Source: Phycisphaerales bacterium (lineage in GTDB: Bacteria > Planctomycetota > Phycisphaerae > Phycisphaerales > UBA1924). Taken from it: DNA of 63,653 nt. The stretch lies in assembly GCA_028289195.1 (NCBI GenBank), contig JANQQR010000013.1, forward strand, positions 1 to 63,653. Direction: 5' to 3'. Numbering within the stretch: position 1 is the stretch's first letter; each line of letters opens with the position of its first letter. The notes beneath the pieces are model-generated. The model saw nothing but the letters and a program-made list of their open reading frames with translations. It had not been told where the DNA came from and did no database searches. Both the position numbers and the translations under genes were made by a program. This document shows, piece by piece, positions 59,396 through 63,653 of the stretch.

Positions 59396-60844
59396 ATGTC
59401 GACACGCGCGATGGTCGTCTCGGTCCTGGTGCTCCTGTTCCTGGCGGGCGTCACCGTCCTGCTCACGATGGGGGGAACCAGCCCGAGCAATGCAGCCGCC
59501 GACGGCACGCCCGTCGACCCGGCCCCCTCGGGCCTCCGCCCCCTCGTCTCGTTCGAGCCGGAACGCCTCACGCTGATCGAGGTCTCCCAAGGCGGCGCCA
59601 CCGCACGCGTCGCGCGTGAAGTCTCCTCGGGCTGGCGTTACAGCGCAGACGACGGCTTGGAGTGGCCCGCGTCGCTCAGCGAGCAGTCGATGCGAGCGTT
59701 GGCTGAGATCGCAACGCTGCGCCCGACGCAGGGCGCCCAGCTCGGCGAGGTCGAGGCCACGCTGGTCCTCGGCAGTGGCGATGGCGCGCCTCCCCAGATG
59801 CTCGAGGTTGGCCCGGCGGGCCTGGGCGGGCGGACGCCCCTTCGTCGCTCCGAGCGTCCGGGAGACGTCGCGCTCGCTCCCACGGAGGTGATCGACGTGC
59901 TCGTGCGCGAGGGCCCCGCGTCCTGGCGGTCGCGAGGCGCCGCGCCCGGCGTGCGCGATGCGTCTCGGGTTTCCCTGATCACGCCGACCGGGCCGCTCAC
60001 TCTCGCCAAGCTGAACGGGCGCTGGTACCTCCGCGCGCCGGTAGGCGTTCGCGCAGACGAGCGGGCCGTCGCGTCGCTGCTGGACGCGCTCGGGGCGCTG
60101 CGGATCGAGAGTTTCATCGACGAGGGACGTCCGACCCCCGAAGCCAGCGGCCTCGAGTCGCCGGCGCTGATCATCTCCTGGGAGATCGATCGACGGGTCG
60201 CCGGAGCCACCGACGGTGACAATGTCCGCGTCGCCACCGACCGTCGCCAGATCATCGTCGGCGGCCCGGCGGACACGACCGGAGCGCTCCTGCACGCAAG
60301 CCTCGATGATGAACTCCGATTGCTCGCCAGGCTGAGCGCTTCGGAGGTCTCTTCGATCTCCACCGCTGCGCGGAACTACATCGAGCCCACGATCACCGAC
60401 GTTCGACCCGCCGATGTATTCATGCTGACGATCGGGGACGAAATCCAGGGCGGTGAACGGGCGTTCCGGCGCGACGTCGATGGCTGGATCGAGGTCCTGG
60501 ACGGCGACAACCGGACCGAGGCGAGCGCCGACGCCATCGAGGGCGCGCTCGAGTTCCTCGCGTCGCGTCCGGGAGAGCCCGAGCTTCCGGGTGATCCGGA
60601 CGAACTGCAGATTGTGAAGCGCATCTCGCTCTACGACCGATCAGGCGATCCTCTCGAGTTGATCTCGGTCGGGTTCACGGCGGACGGCGTGCTCGGGTTC
60701 CGGCTCCGAGACCTGCTGGTGATGTTCGACGACGCGGGCGTTGCGCCGGAGTTGTTCGAACTGCCGCGCTTCTCGAGCCTGCCGGAACGGAACACCCCGA
60801 GCGCACCGGCCGAGTTACCCGCCTCAATGCCCCGAGAGAAGTAG
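59396..60844 (+). CDS. DUF4340-like membrane-anchored protein
   Basis: A 482-residue protein. N-terminal TM (MVVSVLVLLFLAGVTVLLTM), then two beta-rich repeats: RLTLIEVSQGGATARVAREV, PTQGAQLGEVEATLVLGSGD, VSLITPTGPLTLAKLNGRWY, and later LTIGDEIQGGERAFRRDVDG. This is the DUF4340 pattern that commonly follows gld-type ABC operons in planctomycetes and proteobacteria. ATG 59396 preferred to GTG 59390. No catalytic motif. Ends one base before the converging ribD stop. Confidence 0.8.
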   Translation: MSTRAMVVSVLVLLFLAGVTVLLTMGGTSPSNAAADGTPVDPAPSGLRPLVSFEPERLTLIEVSQGGATARVAREVSSGWRYSADDGLEWPASLSEQSMRALAEIATLRPTQGAQLGEVEATLVLGSGDGAPPQMLEVGPAGLGGRTPLRRSERPGDVALAPTEVIDVLVREGPASWRSRGAAPGVRDASRVSLITPTGPLTLAKLNGRWYLRAPVGVRADERAVASLLDALGALRIESFIDEGRPTPEASGLESPALIISWEIDRRVAGATDGDNVRVATDRRQIIVGGPADTTGALLHASLDDELRLLARLSASEVSSISTAARNYIEPTITDVRPADVFMLTIGDEIQGGERAFRRDVDGWIEVLDGDNRTEASADAIEGALEFLASRPGEPELPGDPDELQIVKRISLYDRSGDPLELISVGFTADGVLGFRLRDLLVMFDDAGVAPELFELPRFSSLPERNTPSAPAELPASMPREK

Positions 60845-60845
60845 T

Positions 60846-61955
60846 TCAATCTGCAGCAACGCGGATCGCGCGCAGGCAGGCGTCGCTGCCGCGTCGCCCG
60901 GTGTGCCAGAACACGAACCGGCGCGAGTCGGAGAGTCGGGCGAGCGGTGCGCCCCCCACCGGCCCCGGAGCTCCGCCATCGCTCATGACACTTGGAGCGA
61001 TATAGACGATCGCTTCGTCAACGAAATCTCCATCGAACAGCGGCCCGAGCGTCCCCGGCCCCGCCTCGACCAGCACGGTGTGGACCCCGTCCTCGGCCAG
61101 GTGCGCGAGCAGGGCTCGGAGGTCGATCGACCCGTTCTGACCGGGAACGGCGATGATCTCCGCTCCCGCAGCCGAGAGCTCGAGCGCTGCAGGCGAGTCG
61201 GAGGTGAGCGTCGCCACACACAAGGGCGCCTCATCGATTGTCGCGATCAGGTTTGCTGACGGGCGCATGCGGGCGCGCGGATCGATGACGACACGACGCG
61301 CCGTGCGCCGCGTCGGCACGCCGCGCGCCGTCAGGCGGGGATCGTCCGCCTCCACGCTGCCTGCGCCGGTGAGCACAGCACCGACCATCCCCCGCAGGCG
61401 GTGCACCGATCGCCTCGATACGGGCCCGGAGATCCACTGGGATTCTCCGTTGGAGGTCGCGATCCGGCCATCGAGCGTCTGGGCCCATTTGGCGATGACC
61501 CAGGGGAGGCCAGTGCGGGCCCGCTTGGCGAACGGCTCGGACACCGCCCGGGCAAGTGGCTGGGGGACCAAGTCGACGCCGACCCCCGCGGCCCGGAGGC
61601 GCTCGATTCCGCCGGATGCTTCGGGGGTTGGGTCGCGCCGAGCCACGACGACGCGTGAAACGCCCGCGTCGATTATGGCCTCAGCGCACGGACCGGTGCG
61701 TCCGGTGTGATTGCAAGGTTCCAGCGTGACCCACATCGTCGAGCCGCGAGGATCGAATCCACGCGACCGCGCGTTGTTCAGCGCTTCGATCTCTGCGTGG
61801 TCTCCGCCGACGGCTCTGTGGTGCCCCATGCCTATGACCTCACCCAGGGGGCTCGCGAGCACGCAGCCGACCATCGGGTTGGGTTCGACACGACCGAACC
61901 CCCGGAGAGCGAGAAGAGCGGCGCGGCGCAGCATGTTCCTGTCGGTGAATAACAT
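60846..61955 (-). CDS. ribD: Bifunctional riboflavin deaminase-reductase
   Basis: A 369-residue enzyme of flavin synthesis. Deaminase domain: VEPNPMVGCVLASPLGEVIG, zinc HAE in GGDHAEIEALNNA (about 53), and TLEPCNHTGRTGPCAEAIID (C81, C90). Reductase domain: VIAKWAQTLDGRIATSNGES, AGSVEADDPRLTAR, and TVLVEAGPGTLGPLFDGDFV. All key residues intact. Other rib genes (ribE, ribBA, ribH) are not in the window, so it is unlinked. Start ATG 61955, 23 bases after the RNase HII-like stop; possibly co-transcribed. Confidence 0.95.
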   Translation of the reverse strand: MLFTDRNMLRRAALLALRGFGRVEPNPMVGCVLASPLGEVIGMGHHRAVGGDHAEIEALNNARSRGFDPRGSTMWVTLEPCNHTGRTGPCAEAIIDAGVSRVVVARRDPTPEASGGIERLRAAGVGVDLVPQPLARAVSEPFAKRARTGLPWVIAKWAQTLDGRIATSNGESQWISGPVSRRSVHRLRGMVGAVLTGAGSVEADDPRLTARGVPTRRTARRVVIDPRARMRPSANLIATIDEAPLCVATLTSDSPAALELSAAGAEIIAVPGQNGSIDLRALLAHLAEDGVHTVLVEAGPGTLGPLFDGDFVDEAIVYIAPSVMSDGGAPGPVGGAPLARLSDSRRFVFWHTGRRGSDACLRAIRVAAD

Positions 61956-61978
61956 CGATTGGAGAGCCTAGCTCCGCG

Positions 61979-63016
61979 TCAGGCCTTGCGCACGAGCGGG
62001 GTGATCTCCCGCCGGCCGAAGCGATCGGAGGCCTCGCGGATCCATCGGCCCGCGTCGGTCCCGTACCCGGCGGTGGGCTTCAACTCGGCGCATCGCGTGT
62101 GCCAATGGCGATTGAAACGCTCCATGAGCAGCTCGCGCACGAGCTTGGCGCCCATCGACGCGAGTGAAACGCAGAAGTCGGACCTGTCCGCCCCCACCGC
62201 GACGGTCAGTTCGATCGGGCTCACGGATTCGGGAAGATCGATCCGGTACATCGATCGCTCCGCGGCCTCTTCGAGGACGCGCACGCTGCTGCCAGGGACA
62301 CGCGAGCGGATCTCATCCGCGTAGCGTGTGCGCCCGCCCTGGCGGTCCAGGACGAGTTTCACCGTCTGCGCAGGCCCCGAATCGGCGGAGGCCATACGAG
62401 CCAGCCGGGGCAGCATCGCGGCGATGACCGACATGCTGATCGCGGCCTTTGATCCCTCTGCGTCCACACCGGAGTTGAAACGAGTCTCGTCGACGACCAC
62501 GGTGCTCAGGATCCGGGGCGCTACTCCTTTGCGCACACACGCCGCCTGGAACCGCCTCGCCCCCAGCGAGACGTGCTCCTCCGTCGTCCCGGCTGGGCAC
62601 GGGATCGGCTCGGCCCGGTACCAATCCGGAAGCTCCAGGTCCCCCGCGATCGCGCCGAGCACGCCGGTGTCGTCCGACAGACGGGCCTCGGGATGCAGCA
62701 TCCGGAGCACCGCGTGCACCGAGCGCTCCAATTCCGCGATCGCGTGGCCGAGGCCGGAAGCGTTCGATCGCTTGAGCTTCTTCGAGTCCGCGATCGCGAG
62801 GCACCCGGCGCGGGCATCTGCCAAGCTGCGTCCGACCACCGGAGCGAGTTCGGTCCAGAGCGAGCTGCTCGTGCCGAGGTGCTCGGGCGCCTCGAAGGCG
62901 CACACCCCGATGCACAGCGGGCCAAGACGCGGCCCGTAGCCGGCTTCATCGATCCCCGCGTAGAGGACTCGGCCCGAACCGGCCCGGACCCCGGGACCCA
63001 TGTCGGAGACGTTCAT
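61979..63016 (-). CDS. Divergent RNase HII homologue with internal insertion
   Basis: A 345-residue protein. Opening YAGIDEAGYGPRLGPLCIGV (D23, E24) matches RNase HII, but the substrate-contact GRG is GYG. Then LAIADSKKLKRSN, KLVLDRQGGRTRYADEI (D224, third acidic residue) and VAVGADRSDFCVSLASMGAK (D277 or D280, fourth), followed by LVRELLMERFN and PTAGYGTDAGRWI. All four catalytic acidic positions appear kept. Between them lies about 100 extra residues, making it ~140 longer than a normal RNase HII (~200). Start ATG 63016 chosen over 63055. A canonical rnhB is not visible here. It could be a specialised nuclease or a moonlighting RNase H-fold protein. Confidence 0.75.
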   Translation of the reverse strand: MNVSDMGPGVRAGSGRVLYAGIDEAGYGPRLGPLCIGVCAFEAPEHLGTSSSLWTELAPVVGRSLADARAGCLAIADSKKLKRSNASGLGHAIAELERSVHAVLRMLHPEARLSDDTGVLGAIAGDLELPDWYRAEPIPCPAGTTEEHVSLGARRFQAACVRKGVAPRILSTVVVDETRFNSGVDAEGSKAAISMSVIAAMLPRLARMASADSGPAQTVKLVLDRQGGRTRYADEIRSRVPGSSVRVLEEAAERSMYRIDLPESVSPIELTVAVGADRSDFCVSLASMGAKLVRELLMERFNRHWHTRCAELKPTAGYGTDAGRWIREASDRFGRREITPLVRKA

Positions 63017-63071
63017 CGCCCGCGAGGATACCCGCGCCGCGCACACACACTCCAACGTTCACCGAGCGCGC

Positions 63072-63102
63072 AAAAGAGCCGCCCCGCAGGTGGAGCGGCT
63101 CT
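63072..63102 (-). terminator. Rho-independent terminator of the small glycine-rich gene
   Basis: On the minus strand, eleven positions pair (63092-63102 with 63075-63085, one mismatch), then TTTTG. It lies 42 bases past the stop of the gene at 63145. Confidence 0.7.
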
Positions 63103-63144
63103 GGAAAACCTGTCGTCAGATCGTTCGAGCGGGTCGCCCGGGGA

Positions 63145-63354
63145 TCAGAACGGATCGGGGCGAAGCTCGCCCGGAACCGAGGCGGTGTCTTCGGGGACCT
63201 CTTCCGCAGCAGCGTTGCCGCCGGAGCCGCCCCGTCCGCCAGCGGCGGTGCCAGCAGCCCCGCCTCCTCCGCCGCCCATCGTCAGAAAGACGACGACAGC
63301 CGCGCCGATGAGGCAGAGGACAATGATCCCGATCTTCAGTCCATTCTTGTTCAT
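63145..63354 (-). CDS. Small glycine-rich single-pass membrane protein
   Basis: A 69-residue protein: short positive N-terminus, one TM (LKIGIIVLCLIGAAVVVFLT), a Gly/Ala/Ser tract (MGGGGGGAAGTAAGGRGGSG) and an acidic end (AAEEVPEDTASVPGE, then LRPDPF). AAGGGA lies 7 bases before the ATG, and a good -10 and a terminator flank it, so it is a true transcription unit. Function unknown; it follows the pseudopilin gene and may be a partner or an assembly factor. Confidence 0.75.
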   Translation of the reverse strand: MNKNGLKIGIIVLCLIGAAVVVFLTMGGGGGGAAGTAAGGRGGSGGNAAAEEVPEDTASVPGELRPDPF

Positions 63355-63416
63355 TCAAGTTCCCTTCGCTGGGGCCCTGATCGCGTGACTCTACCGAGTG
63401 CCGCCGCAGGAATGAG

Positions 63417-63422
63417 AGTATA
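63417..63422 (-). promoter_or_regulatory. Candidate -10 of the small glycine-rich gene
   Basis: TATACT on the minus strand, about 63 bases before the ATG at 63354. The -35 is weak. Confidence 0.38.
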
Positions 63423-63485
63423 GACCAACATACGAAACGAGCACCCGGAATCGGCCCCGCCTGCTCGGGCAAGCCCGGGCCAGGA

Positions 63486-63653
63486 TCAGATATCCCGCCC
63501 GCGGAGGCCGCCGTGCGAGAGGTAGAAGTGGCCGGGCCACGAACGCCCGCCGGAGTTGAAGACGTACACCGGGCCGGCCTTCTCCTGGGCCGAGATCGAC
63601 GAGGCCTGGCTGAACGGCTTGATGTTGCCGGCGCTGCCGTCGGCGAGAGCGTA
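63486..63653 (-). CDS. Prepilin-type (H-X9-DG) protein, C-terminal fragment
   Basis: The frame is open from the right edge and stops at 63486; 55 residues are visible: YALADGSAGNIKPFSQASSI, then SAQEKAGPVYVFNSGG, RSWPGHFYLSHGGLRGRDI. The A-D-G-S turn and the C-terminal strand pattern match planctomycete DUF1559/pseudopilin-like proteins, which have a class III signal peptide outside this window. Too short for certain naming, but the ADGS hallmark and the WPGHFYL end are typical. The rest of the gene lies beyond the window. Confidence 0.7.
   Translation of the reverse strand, partial: YALADGSAGNIKPFSQASSISAQEKAGPVYVFNSGGRSWPGHFYLSHGGLRGRDI

Overview
The window reads as ordinary chromosomal DNA of a planctomycete, most likely class Phycisphaerae. 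It is very GC-rich and densely coded on both strands. Several secreted proteins end either in planctomycete-type dockerin-like EF-hand repeats (GDANGDGVVDFSDI and relatives) or in a PLP-motif/hydrophobic segment/RRRR tail. There is flagellin, a pseudopilin C-terminus, an orphan infC and a Gld-like ABC cassette. I see no IS element, prophage, CRISPR array, rRNA operon or integration scar. The taxonomic call is an inference from these protein features, not from a marker search.

Layout. 1-4.4 kb: the 3' part of a flagellin gene, an FAD oxidoreductase, tRNA-Pro(CGG), and a small metal-binding protein paired with a CobW-family GTPase. 4.4-10.8 kb: an ArsR/VOC/VOC operon with a clear operator inside its promoter, two acetyltransferases, a GPH-type sugar transporter, a class V aminotransferase, an NTF2-like protein and an orphan protein. 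11-22.5 kb: a large secreted zinc metalloprotease; a four-gene operon ctaB / ABC ATPase / ABC permease / SCO1 for cytochrome oxidase maturation; two dockerin-tailed secreted proteins; and an EamA transporter. 22.5-29.7 kb: rlmN, uppS, cdsA, a coiled-coil zinc-ribbon protein, a small lipoprotein, nrdR and thrS. 29.9-39.2 kb: tandem paralogous sorted surface proteins, an S46 peptidase, a large secreted unknown, infC with a long structured leader, a DUF58 protein, a coiled-coil secreted protein and a 3D-domain protein.

39.6-52.6 kb: a PfkB-family sugar kinase, a TauE/SafE permease, a sensorless histidine kinase with an NtrC-type regulator, a division-cluster remnant (rsmH, a LysM protein, an FtsL-like protein, FtsI), sppA with a Skp/OmpH-like chaperone, lipB, a glycosyltransferase and a hypothetical. 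52.7-63.7 kb: prmC, a PAS-GAF-(His-less DHp)-REC protein, a Gld-type ABC cassette (ATPase, permease, GldG-like, DUF4340-like), ribD, a divergent RNase HII homologue, a tiny glycine-rich membrane protein and the end of a pseudopilin.

How the genes work together. Most of the window is housekeeping. The units with the clearest joint logic are the autorepressed ArsR-VOC operon, the oxidase-maturation operon, the CobW metal-chaperone pair, the kinase/sigma-54 activator pair, the division genes, and the Gld-like cassette. The least explained items are the divergent RNase HII homologue, the signalling protein lacking its phosphoryl histidine, the tandem sorted proteins and the structured infC leader. 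I did not find one convincing wholly new multi-gene system. These four are the best leads.
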